Of a DNA stretch of 23,557 bases, positions 16,371-23,557 are shown one piece after another. The position numbers and the translations under genes were made by a program. Source of the stretch: Lachnospiraceae bacterium (GTDB lineage: Bacteria; Bacillota_A; Clostridia; Lachnospirales; Lachnospiraceae). A model generated the notes under the pieces. The model saw nothing but the letters and a program-made list of their open reading frames with translations. It ran no database searches and had not been told where the DNA came from. Numbering within the stretch: the stretch's first letter is position 1; every line of letters begins with the position of its first letter. The DNA is taken from positions 1 to 23,557 of the forward strand of contig QXWX01000104.1 in assembly GCA_009911175.1 (NCBI GenBank). The letters are read 5' to 3'.

Positions 16371-17540
16371 CTATATATTTATAAGTTTATCCCATTTTTT
16401 ATATATTAATGTTTGTTCGAAATCTTTCGCTCTCTTCTCTGCTATATGTTCATAATATTCCCGTAACGAATCATTTTTTATTAAATTTAAAATAGCAGAT
16501 GCAAGAATTTCTATTTCACGTTCTTGTGGTTTTGCTATACAAGGAACAAGAATTCCAAATTCTCCATATACCGTATTTTCTATTTTTTTCTTATCTTTCT
16601 GCTTAGGATTTAAAATTTCTCTTGGGCCAACACAATCAGTACATAATACAGCAGTATTACTAGACAACGCTTCGATTACGACATTGGAGAATCCCTCAAC
16701 AATAGATGTTAACAAAAAAAGCTTCGCACATCGTAGATAGTCTCCTACGTTAGAATGAAAACCTAAAAAATGTATATTCTTTTCTATGCCGCATTCACAT
16801 GCTAATTGCTGTAATTTTTTTAATAACTTTCCCTTTCCTAAAATATATAAATGTATAGATTCATTTTTAACCAACACCTTCTTCATGGCTAAAATTGCAT
16901 ACCAATAAGCTTTTACCTCTTCTAGTCTTCCAATCATTAAAATTGCATTTTCAGATAATTCAATGTCTTTTTTGGCATTTAAACTATCTTTATCAACCGC
17001 ATTTTGTATTATAGAAATTTTTCTTTTTGAAATATAAAAGTTCCTATGCAAATCTTCTTTTCCTGCATTTGTAAGAGCTATAACATGATCCGCCCAATTA
17101 TACAGTAAAGGAATCAACACGCGATACCGAAATGCATCTTTACTCCATTCATTCATCCTATCCGTTAAATATGTGTGTACACTGACGATAATAAGCTCTC
17201 CAATTGAAGATAATACATTGACAAAATTATTATCTTCGATAAAAGAAATGGAGCAGTCTATTTTATATAATTCCTTTTTATTTTTTAAGTCTTTGGATTT
17301 ATATAACAAATCTAGCCATGGATTTCCTGTATTAGGGTGAAACATACGCACAATTTTTCCTCTATGTTGATAGGATTTTTTTCGATCATAATCATCTAGC
17401 ATCAAATAAACATTTTTCCCTTGTTCAAACAGGTGTACAGAAAGCATGGCGGCTACTTTTTCAGCTCCTCCAGTAGATAAGGAATTCACAATAATAGCTA
17501 TATTTTTAGTTCTTTTTTTTCGTTTTAAATTTCTTCTCAT
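16371..17540 (-). CDS. GT4-type glycosyltransferase
   Basis: This 389-residue GT-B glycosyltransferase shows IIVNSLSTGGAEKVAAML in the first lobe, MIGRLEEVKAYWYAILAM at the hinge, LYILGKGKLL, and SIVEGFSNVVIEALS with both Glu of EX7E intact. The hinge has Lys-Ala where Lys-Gly is usual. The first eleven residues are unusually basic, which may favour membrane association. An 82-base gap (17541-17622) separates it from the Rossmann anchor gene upstream; I see no convincing promoter or terminator in it. The ribosome site is poor (AAGAT). It belongs to the same broad subgroup as the gene at 11904-13142. Specificity is unknown. Confidence 0.87.
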   Translation of the reverse strand: MRRNLKRKKRTKNIAIIVNSLSTGGAEKVAAMLSVHLFEQGKNVYLMLDDYDRKKSYQHRGKIVRMFHPNTGNPWLDLLYKSKDLKNKKELYKIDCSISFIEDNNFVNVLSSIGELIIVSVHTYLTDRMNEWSKDAFRYRVLIPLLYNWADHVIALTNAGKEDLHRNFYISKRKISIIQNAVDKDSLNAKKDIELSENAILMIGRLEEVKAYWYAILAMKKVLVKNESIHLYILGKGKLLKKLQQLACECGIEKNIHFLGFHSNVGDYLRCAKLFLLTSIVEGFSNVVIEALSSNTAVLCTDCVGPREILNPKQKDKKKIENTVYGEFGILVPCIAKPQEREIEILASAILNLIKNDSLREYYEHIAEKRAKDFEQTLIYKKWDKLINI

Positions 17541-17622
17541 AATATTTTTGATCTTATCATCTTATAATGATTACATGTGTGATTTTGGATGAACAAACCT
17601 TCTATGAATATTCTATTATCAA

Positions 17623-18105
17623 TTACATTTCAGCAATCACATCTGATAGTGATACTATCTTATAATCTATTCGTTCAATCAAATTCCTTTCTATTTCAGC
17701 ATAAGCAAATATTGGAGTAATAACTATAACATCTACTTGCGGCAATATATCCTCTGGTTTATATATATCAATATTTTCATATAGGTTATCTTTATTTTGA
17801 TCAATAATATATTTTATTTTCGTCTCCTTAGAATCCTTGAGTTCATCATATAGTCGATGCCCTAATTCAGCATATCCGTAAATTGCAATTGTTTTATAAC
17901 TATTATCAACAAAATATTTCTCCAATTTTTTACCTTCTATTTTTAACTTTACCCATTGATTGAGCAATTCATAGTATGATTTTGCTCTATTCAAGCTTTT
18001 ACTTTGTTCACATATTGCTTTATCTGCTAATCTCCATATTATAAACCCACCTATAATACATCCTGATACAAAGCATAAAACGATTAAAAATTTTGTTTTT
18101 TTCAT
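17623..18105 (-). CDS. Membrane-anchored Rossmann-domain protein, copy 1
   Basis: This 160-residue protein has a strong hydrophobic segment with small residues at about 6-25 (FLIVLCFVSGCIIGGFII), a helical linker with WVKLKIEGKKLEKYF, then a Rossmann-like domain starting YKTIAIYGYAELGHRLYDEL at 70-89, IKYIIDQNKD, and VDVIVITPIFAYAEIE. The best alignment by eye is with the copies at 15.3 and 11.4 kb, whose linker and domain motifs are the same. GAAAGGAAAT lies just ahead of the ATG. It follows the beta-propeller-like gene by about 30 bases and is followed by the longer gap before the GT4 gene. The hydrophobic segment could be a signal anchor, which leaves the domain on the cytoplasmic side. 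No function is known to me. Confidence 0.75.
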   Translation of the reverse strand: MKKTKFLIVLCFVSGCIIGGFIIWRLADKAICEQSKSLNRAKSYYELLNQWVKLKIEGKKLEKYFVDNSYKTIAIYGYAELGHRLYDELKDSKETKIKYIIDQNKDNLYENIDIYKPEDILPQVDVIVITPIFAYAEIERNLIERIDYKIVSLSDVIAEM

Positions 18106-18137
18106 TTAATTTCCTTTCAAGACAAAAAACACAAGTA

Positions 18138-19289
18138 CTAATCTCCTTTTTGGGAAATTATTTCATTAAGTATATCTTTACCAACAGAATTTTTTGAAAT
18201 AAGTACTTCTTTATCCAATTGTATGTTTTTTTTAAAATAGTCTGTAAAAATCTCTAAATTAAACGTTTCATTTACGCCTTCTATAAAAGCTGTATTTCTA
18301 CTATAAATATCTTTTGTCTCCATTTGGGGAACCTCAGACTTGGCTTTTATACGGTGTAATATGTTATTTCCTTTTAATATCAATATTTCATTAGAAAAAT
18401 AAGAAATACAAACCAAATTATCATCTTTCGAATCTACCGGCCAAATAAATTTCCATCTAAATGGGCAAAATACTTCTCCAGTAAAATCATCTATAATAGC
18501 TATTTTCTCTGTATTTATATTATATATATATATTAGAGGAACTTCAAAAGCGAAAGCATAAATTCTTTGGTTCATATAAAACATTTTAATAAATCTATGT
18601 CCTGAAAAATGGGTAATAAGTTTACATACATCATTTTCTTTGTTCCAGAAATAAACGCTATTATCAGTATAAACAACAATATTCTCATCTATATTAAGCA
18701 AACCAGAAAATGTAGAATCACATAATATATTTAAAGTGTACGCTTTATAATCTCTTTTTTCAACATTCAGTTCGATAAGAGATTCCGTACCCTTAAGAAG
18801 CATATATATATATTCGCCAGAAATTACACTATCATATATTTCATATCTTTTCTCCCATCCTAATATATCATTTATACAAATTTTTGTGTTTTTAACTCTA
18901 TTATTTTTTACATCTAATTTAATAATCTCTGTATCACTATATAGCGGGATAAAATAAATATAATTTTTTGAGTTTAAACATCCATAAAATTCATTTTTGA
19001 GTTGCGTCATATATTGCGGAAATGTGCAATAACTCATACTACCTTTTTCAATATTATAAATTGCAATTGAATGTGCATTTCGCGGCGCAAAAATTATTTG
19101 ATTTTTTATGCAAATTATTCCTTCATATAAACTTATACCCAACGGATCTTCATTCTGAAATACGGATTCTAATACGACTTTATTTTCGCTTAAAACATAT
19201 TTATATAAACCGTTCCATCCATGTGAAACAAACCATAAATTTCCATTATAATCAAACGCTCCACGTCGAAACCAGATATTACTCCCCAC
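18138..19289 (-). CDS. Beta-propeller-like protein of unknown function
   Basis: This 383-residue protein consists mostly of short beta-type repeats: units such as GNLWFVSHGWNGLYKY, NQIIFAPRNAHSIAIYNI, NYIYFIPLYSDTEIIKLDV, GEYIYMLLKGTESLIELNV and NIVVYTDNSVYFWNKEND recur about every 45-50 residues, as expected for the blades of a six- or seven-bladed propeller. About 60 residues at the C-terminus lie outside the repeats. There is no signal peptide. The start is GTG with AAAGGAG eight bases upstream and the gene begins 13 bases after the TagF-like stop. From memory, TagF-like proteins of Lachnospiraceae can carry a propeller tail; if so this is a natural split of that pair, which would need a search to confirm. 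It could bind a polymer or a protein partner of the TagF-like enzyme. Confidence 0.65.
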   Translation of the reverse strand: MGSNIWFRRGAFDYNGNLWFVSHGWNGLYKYVLSENKVVLESVFQNEDPLGISLYEGIICIKNQIIFAPRNAHSIAIYNIEKGSMSYCTFPQYMTQLKNEFYGCLNSKNYIYFIPLYSDTEIIKLDVKNNRVKNTKICINDILGWEKRYEIYDSVISGEYIYMLLKGTESLIELNVEKRDYKAYTLNILCDSTFSGLLNIDENIVVYTDNSVYFWNKENDVCKLITHFSGHRFIKMFYMNQRIYAFAFEVPLIYIYNINTEKIAIIDDFTGEVFCPFRWKFIWPVDSKDDNLVCISYFSNEILILKGNNILHRIKAKSEVPQMETKDIYSRNTAFIEGVNETFNLEIFTDYFKKNIQLDKEVLISKNSVGKDILNEIISQKGD

Positions 19290-19302
19290 TAATAGCTCTC
19301 CT

Positions 19303-20634
19303 TTACCTATTCACCCAAACATCTTGTATCATTATCGGCTTCCCAGTCTCTCTGTATGTTGTCACCAAGCTACTCATATCACCATAATATCCATCCGACA
19401 GCACCATTGCCAGATTGGGATCCGGAGTCTCATCATAGATTCCCCAGCATTCCTCCTGGAATTGCCGTACCCTCTGCATATATGCATCCCTCAGCCATGG
19501 AACCATAGCTTCTATCGTTTTAATCAGCAGCGGATGCGGACGCCATAACAGAACCAGTTCATCCTGTTTTCCTTTAAAAAACTGAAATACATTGTCTATC
19601 TTTTTTAATGTTTGCTCCCTGTTTTCCAAAAGAGGGGAAATAGACAAATTGTACAAAATGATCTTTTTCCGACTTCCATCCGGCTTTAGAATCACCTTCT
19701 GCCATTTTTCCGGCAAATTCTCCAGCTCACATTTCATATTCAGAACCTTGTCAAACTTTGGAGATCCAAGCGGCAGAAACTTCTGTTCTGCCGGAATCAG
19801 TTTTCCTTCCAGGCCATTCTGTTTCAGTACATTCGTGTATACCCTACAGTACTTCTCATAGATACTTCCCTTTTGTACAACCACGCGGTCTGCAAAGAGG
19901 ACTCCGGTAGTATAGCATTGATATTCTGCCGGTCCCCCCTCTTCGCTTACAAAATAAGGAATATATACCAGCATGTCTGTGTACTTTTTCAAATTTCGGG
20001 AATAATACCGTTCTGGTATTCTTGTTACCCTGTTATTTTCATCATATGGATTATGAAAGAAAATGACGTCTGGCCTTCTGGTTTCAATGGAATATTTTAA
20101 ATAAGAAGTTATGGGCACATAATCCGGGTACAAATCCCCTTCGTAATGAATATTTCCCAGCGAATTGTCCGGCAGCACGTCATAAAAGGGGATTGGGACT
20201 ACATAGCAGTCTATATCATCCCTGTCCCTCGCAGCCATCCAAACACTTTCCAGTGAATCCCACATGGAGATCTGGTATGGAAGGAATAATATCTCCAATT
20301 TGCCAGGGACATTCTTTTGCACCTCTTCATAAGCAGCAGCTAAAATTGCTTTCAGTTCTTTTAAAAGATGGCTTCGGGTTTTAGCATCTTCAAGCGAAGT
20401 GGTTAATTGGTAAATGATTTCACAGACATTTTCCAGCTTTTGAATAATCTCTGCACAGTTTTCTTCCGAAGCTTCAATCGTCTCCCCTGCATGAATCACA
20501 AGCTGCTGCATCTGTGCCAGGATATCCATTGCCTGTTCCCTATCCAGCCTTCCCAAAAGTTCTCCTATGGTGCCTGACGTTTGAACCAAGTATTCCATGC
20601 TTTCACAAAGCTGCTTTTTTACCTGCTTCCTCAT
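19303..20634 (-). CDS. CDP-glycerol glycerophosphotransferase-family protein (TagF-like)
   Basis: TagF-type enzymes transfer a glycerol-phosphate or related group from a CDP donor. This 443-residue protein has a helical N-terminus (about 1-115), a first GT-B lobe with FLPYQISMWDSLESVWMAAR and YVVPIPFYD, then a second lobe with LGSPKFDKVL, LLWRPHPLL near 365 and DGYYGDMSSLVTTYRETGKP near 405-425, in which the His-Pro and the GD-SS motifs are those that hold the CDP group in the family. The start overlaps the stop of the LicC-like gene by ATGA. The helical N-terminus is not part of classic TagF and hints at a partner or substrate-binding module. The donor and acceptor are not determined; the linked LicC-like protein may make the donor. 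Confidence 0.82.
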   Translation of the reverse strand: MRKQVKKQLCESMEYLVQTSGTIGELLGRLDREQAMDILAQMQQLVIHAGETIEASEENCAEIIQKLENVCEIIYQLTTSLEDAKTRSHLLKELKAILAAAYEEVQKNVPGKLEILFLPYQISMWDSLESVWMAARDRDDIDCYVVPIPFYDVLPDNSLGNIHYEGDLYPDYVPITSYLKYSIETRRPDVIFFHNPYDENNRVTRIPERYYSRNLKKYTDMLVYIPYFVSEEGGPAEYQCYTTGVLFADRVVVQKGSIYEKYCRVYTNVLKQNGLEGKLIPAEQKFLPLGSPKFDKVLNMKCELENLPEKWQKVILKPDGSRKKIILYNLSISPLLENREQTLKKIDNVFQFFKGKQDELVLLWRPHPLLIKTIEAMVPWLRDAYMQRVRQFQEECWGIYDETPDPNLAMVLSDGYYGDMSSLVTTYRETGKPIMIQDVWVNR

Positions 20635-21353
20635 CTGTTCTCCTTTTGCTTTGATACATAATCAATGATTCTCTCATAGTCATCAAAGTAATCAATCTCT
20701 GCCCAGAACCGCCCGTCCACATCGACTGTGTAAATAGCTTCTTCCTTTTTATCCGTAAAAGAATATAAAATATTTTCCCACCAGACATTATGCTGCTGGC
20801 TTTCGATCAGCTCATCCATGCGCCGGATAAACTTCGGAAGGAAGCTTTTTTCAATCTTCGCCATCCCCACATATTCACAGCTGCGCTGTTCCAGCGGGAG
20901 CCCTTTCCCATATTTTTCAATCCGGCCGTCCATGCTGGTAGCAAAGAAATAGTCCCCTTCCACTGTGCGTGAATAATCTATCGCCATAACGGGATTGCGC
21001 TGGTCGGATATAACCTGTTCCAGTATCTCGCCGGAAAAGAATACATCCGCATTGAGTACCAGCAGGTCATCGTCCATTTCATCTTTTGCAAACCAGATGC
21101 TTGCAATACTATTTGTGATATCGTAGAAAGGGTTGTAGCAGTAGGTAATATTTTCGATTCCTTCCAACGCCTTTTTTACCTTCTTTTCCTCGAACCCGGT
21201 ACATACAACACACTGCATACCTGCGGACTGCAGCAGTTCTACGGAACGCCGGATGAGAGGAACTCCATCCACCGGCAGGGTTGACTTTGGGACGCGCTCT
21301 ACTTTTCTGGAAATCCGGGTTCCCCTTCCTGCTGCTAATAAGATTGCTTTCAT
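20631..21353 (-). CDS. LicC-like nucleotidyltransferase (CTP:phospho-alcohol type)
   Basis: This 240-residue protein follows the LicC pattern: LLAAGRGTRISRKVERVPKS at 5-24 with the nucleotide loop, NADVFF at 101-106 (D103 a metal ligand), and AEIDYFDDYERI near 218-229 (D221 the second ligand). LicC makes CDP-choline; relatives such as PntC act on 2-aminoethylphosphonate. It overlaps the TagF-like gene at ATGA and follows the truncated TagF paralogue by two bases, so it is likely the donor-maker for that enzyme. No choline kinase (LicA) or choline importer (LicB) is present here, so choline is not established. GAGGG lies nine bases before the ATG. It is the second cytidylyltransferase-type gene of the window. 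Confidence 0.82.
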   Translation of the reverse strand: MKAILLAAGRGTRISRKVERVPKSTLPVDGVPLIRRSVELLQSAGMQCVVCTGFEEKKVKKALEGIENITYCYNPFYDITNSIASIWFAKDEMDDDLLVLNADVFFSGEILEQVISDQRNPVMAIDYSRTVEGDYFFATSMDGRIEKYGKGLPLEQRSCEYVGMAKIEKSFLPKFIRRMDELIESQQHNVWWENILYSFTDKKEEAIYTVDVDGRFWAEIDYFDDYERIIDYVSKQKENR

Positions 21354-21355
21354 AG

Positions 21356-22291
21356 TTATTTTCCCTCGTTTTCTTTACATTCCTGTATTCCACTATGTTC
21401 GTAAGAACGTATGCTGAATATTTTATTTTCCCAGTCTTTTCGTGTGTTTTCTCCGAATCTTTCAGCCAATATATTTATATATCTTTGCTTTATATCTTCG
21501 GAACTTACGATCACCATATCCGCATTCAGAATGCCTGGACCAACATAAGGGTCTGCGTATTCATGAACATTTCCTTCTTCTGCAAAGAAATCCTCCGAAA
21601 AAATCGGTGGAACATACACCAATGTCTCCGCAATATTTTTGAGCTCCGGTGAATAAAATCTTGGATCCACACTGATACCTGGATTTGTTTCATCATCCGG
21701 ATTTTGAATAAATACAGTATCCGGCCAGCGCTTCTGCAGATCATAATTCTCATAATGGGTTACCTGTATATGGGACGGCATTTCATCCCCTTCATAGTGA
21801 TAACTGGTAAATGCGCCCTCCGCTCCGCGGTCATAGTACGGGATCGGGACCACATATGTATCACAATCTTTATCATTTTGGGATGCCGACCAAAGCCGCT
21901 CCATAGAATCCCACATAGACGCTTTATATGGCAGAAATACGGCTTCCAATCGGTCAGGAATCTGTTCGTCAAGCAGTTTCCCGGCCTGTTTGATCTGTCC
22001 TGTAAGTTCTTTTATTAACTCATAGCGTTTCCCGGGATGCTTTAATACCTGGGTCATCTGATACAAACTCTCGTGATATTCTTCCAGCTTATGGACAAGT
22101 TCCGTTCCTTCCCCATAAATCATTTCCAGCTCATTTCCCATCGTGACTGCTGTTTCCTGGCAGTCGGCCAAGAGCTGCCGGATCCCATTTTCATTCATGC
22201 GGTTTGCGGTCAGGTTCACTTTCAGAACCCTGTTTGCTTTATCCAACAGGTCTATCATTCTAAACATCTGCTTTCTTAATGTACGGCTCAT
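21356..22291 (-). CDS. Short TagF-like paralogue lacking the C-terminal donor-binding half
   Basis: The protein of about 311 residues is the N-terminal half of the family seen at 19303-20634: the helical N-terminus, FLPYKASMWDSMERLW, YVVPIPYYD, YHYEGDEMPSH and VYVPPIFSEDFFAEEG match the full-length copy in order. It ends where the second lobe would begin, with KIFSIRSYEHSGIQECKENE replacing the LGSPKxDK start. The lobe with RPHP and DGYYGD is absent, so it is unlikely to transfer a group itself. Two in-frame ATGs exist: AGGAG is directly against the one at 22300 but nine bases before the one at 22291, so I prefer 22291. The clean stop two bases before the next gene suggests a fixed short form, perhaps a partner of the full enzyme, rather than a fresh mutation. 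Confidence 0.72.
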   Translation of the reverse strand: MSRTLRKQMFRMIDLLDKANRVLKVNLTANRMNENGIRQLLADCQETAVTMGNELEMIYGEGTELVHKLEEYHESLYQMTQVLKHPGKRYELIKELTGQIKQAGKLLDEQIPDRLEAVFLPYKASMWDSMERLWSASQNDKDCDTYVVPIPYYDRGAEGAFTSYHYEGDEMPSHIQVTHYENYDLQKRWPDTVFIQNPDDETNPGISVDPRFYSPELKNIAETLVYVPPIFSEDFFAEEGNVHEYADPYVGPGILNADMVIVSSEDIKQRYINILAERFGENTRKDWENKIFSIRSYEHSGIQECKENEGK

Positions 22292-22351
22292 ATTATCCAT
22301 CTCCTTATTCCATCCAATAAATTGCTAAGAATCAGCCAACAAATGGATGTC

Positions 22352-23557
22352 TTATTCGGCTGTTTCACGTAGAACCGTCTGCCGCATTCGCAGCAGCTCA
22401 AGATCTTCCGGAAGGAGGGGAGACAGTTGCAAAATAATCGGCAGGGCCTCTGTATATTGTCCATGCTCTATCTGTGCCCGCAGAACTTCTTTCATCTGCC
22501 GCGCAAGTAGCTGAAATTCTTCCCCTGTGTTCTGAACCGGAAGTTCAGCCTTTTGTGACATCTGACGGATGGCTTCCCTTATCACACTTGTCATTGATGG
22601 ACAAAACCGAAGAGCTCTGCGGAATAGACGGATGGCTTCCGGAAAATCCATTTGTTCCATCCTTTCCAGCGCCTCCCATACAAAAAAGGCAAAACGGCCG
22701 TCTTTTGGAAGCAGAATATGTTTCGATTCACTAAACACTTCGTCCCGATACTGGATTCGATAAAACTGCAGAATGTATCCACTATATTCCTTTAACGCGC
22801 ATATCAAGGAATCCCCTGTAAGATATCCGTAAATCAGCTCCTTTTCGCGCAAAAGCTTTTTCAGCCAAAGCCCATATAACGGAGCATCCAGAACAAGCTT
22901 TTCTACGGCGCTTTTCAGTTTTTCTTTATCTTCGCGTGTATCCCAATCTTTGAGTTTTTCCGCACATTGCTTCCATGTATCCAGATCCATTATGCTTACA
23001 ATTGCTTTTAGATTTATACCATGCAGCACTGCCTCTTTTACCGCCTGATACTGCAGGTAAGCAGATTCCGTTCTTTCCATACATTGCACAAAAAAATTCT
23101 GGCATTTATTTATTTCGGTCTCAAAATTCTGTCCTGTTGCCATCTGCAGCAACAAATACGGAGAGTGTTCCGGAACGTGTTTCAGAAGTTCCGGGAAAAG
23201 TTTTTGATAGGATTCTTTCCAATTATCAAAAACTGGATAATAACGCTGCATCCAGCTTTCATCTTCCCATGGAAGAAGCTTGAAAAACCGCACAGCCTGC
23301 GCCGTGTCATTCAATTTTAACGCGGCTTCTGTACAATTGATTCGAATTTGGCACAGCCTGTCTGGAAGTTTAATCCTTTCTTCTGTAATGTCAGCATAGG
23401 TCTGCTGTCTCCATAATTCTGGATGCTGCTCCATATAAGCTAGGCTCTCTTCAAATAGCTTGCCGTAACGCAGGGTCTCCTCCGTTGCTTTACGCCTGGT
23501 ATAGATTGCAAGCAGTGTCTCATAGATGTCCAGCCTTATCAATTCTCTTGGCGGCTC
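22352..23557 (-). CDS. TPR-rich protein, C-terminal part, runs off the window
   Basis: The reading frame is open to the right edge of the window (a TTG at 23542 is inside it), so the gene starts beyond 23557. About 400 residues are visible. They are almost entirely helical with tetratricopeptide-like units, for example AVRFFKLLPWEDESWMQRYY and FPEAIRLFRRALRFCPSMTS, and end with LPLLPEDLELLRMRQTVLRE. I recall similar helical tails on family 2 glycosyltransferases in clostridial flagellin-glycosylation loci, which would suit the following TagF and LicC genes, but the catalytic part is not in the window, so this is inference. A 51-base gap then separates it from the short TagF-like gene, with no terminator visible. 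A scaffold without enzyme activity is the alternative. Confidence 0.7.
   Translation of the reverse strand, partial: EPPRELIRLDIYETLLAIYTRRKATEETLRYGKLFEESLAYMEQHPELWRQQTYADITEERIKLPDRLCQIRINCTEAALKLNDTAQAVRFFKLLPWEDESWMQRYYPVFDNWKESYQKLFPELLKHVPEHSPYLLLQMATGQNFETEINKCQNFFVQCMERTESAYLQYQAVKEAVLHGINLKAIVSIMDLDTWKQCAEKLKDWDTREDKEKLKSAVEKLVLDAPLYGLWLKKLLREKELIYGYLTGDSLICALKEYSGYILQFYRIQYRDEVFSESKHILLPKDGRFAFFVWEALERMEQMDFPEAIRLFRRALRFCPSMTSVIREAIRQMSQKAELPVQNTGEEFQLLARQMKEVLRAQIEHGQYTEALPIILQLSPLLPEDLELLRMRQTVLRETAE

Noticed and set aside
17541..17622. Possible internal promoter with a TATAAG-like -10 in the 82-base gap
   Set aside because: The nearest TTGTTC-like -35 is spaced about 23 bases away; in such AT-rich sequence this is not convincing.
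21109..21393. Minus-strand 94-residue frame bridging the short TagF-like gene and the LicC-like gene
   Set aside because: It lies across the end of one real gene and the start of the next in another frame and has no family features, so it does not represent a lost TagF C-terminal half.
21410..21425. GTTC-GTAA-GAAC short inverted repeat near the end of the short TagF-like gene
   Set aside because: The arms are four bases only and lie within coding sequence, so chance explains it.

Overview
The window is one continuous block of glycan-biosynthesis genes, all on the minus strand, so transcription runs from high to low coordinates. Strong GGAGG-type ribosome sites, very short gaps or ATGA-type overlaps, an RgpF-like protein, LicD, TagF-like CDP-alditol transferases and a family of membrane-anchored Rossmann proteins point to a Gram-positive clostridial host. 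Lachnospiraceae is my best guess, made from recalled protein style and not from a search. I see no tRNA, rRNA, CRISPR array or insertion sequence.

Right part (about 19.3-23.6 kb, moderate GC): the C-terminal part of a TPR-rich protein running off the window, a short TagF-like protein lacking its C-terminal half, a LicC-like nucleotidyltransferase, and a full TagF-like CDP-glycerol glycerophosphotransferase homologue. Centre (about 5.8-19.3 kb, much more AT-rich): a beta-propeller-like protein, three glycosyltransferases of the GT4 type, one CgeB/exostosin-like glycosyltransferase, a small methyltransferase, a CE4-like deacetylase, an RgpF-like multidomain glycosyltransferase, and a WbpO/TviB-type dehydrogenase next to a WbpP/TviC-type epimerase. 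Left part (about 1.1-5.7 kb, moderate GC): LicD, an IspD/TarI-like cytidylyltransferase, an extended SDR, a methyltransferase and a HisC-like aminotransferase, which together look like a module that makes and attaches a CDP-activated, possibly amino-bearing, phospho-substituent. The last gene (47-1035) is a Rossmann plus FkbM-methyltransferase unit split by a -1 frame change and cut short at its 3' end.

The dehydrogenase and epimerase would supply UDP-GalNAc/GalNAcA-type sugars. The GT4, RgpF-like and exostosin-like enzymes would build the chain, and the LicD, TagF, methyltransferase and deacetylase proteins would decorate it. No flippase, polymerase, ABC transporter or initiating transferase is present, so export is encoded elsewhere or the acceptor is a cytoplasmic protein such as flagellin.

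The most unusual theme is a small Rossmann domain with an IAxYG signature that appears six times: three times as a stand-alone membrane-anchored protein, twice as the tail of a glycosyltransferase, and once in front of an FkbM methyltransferase.
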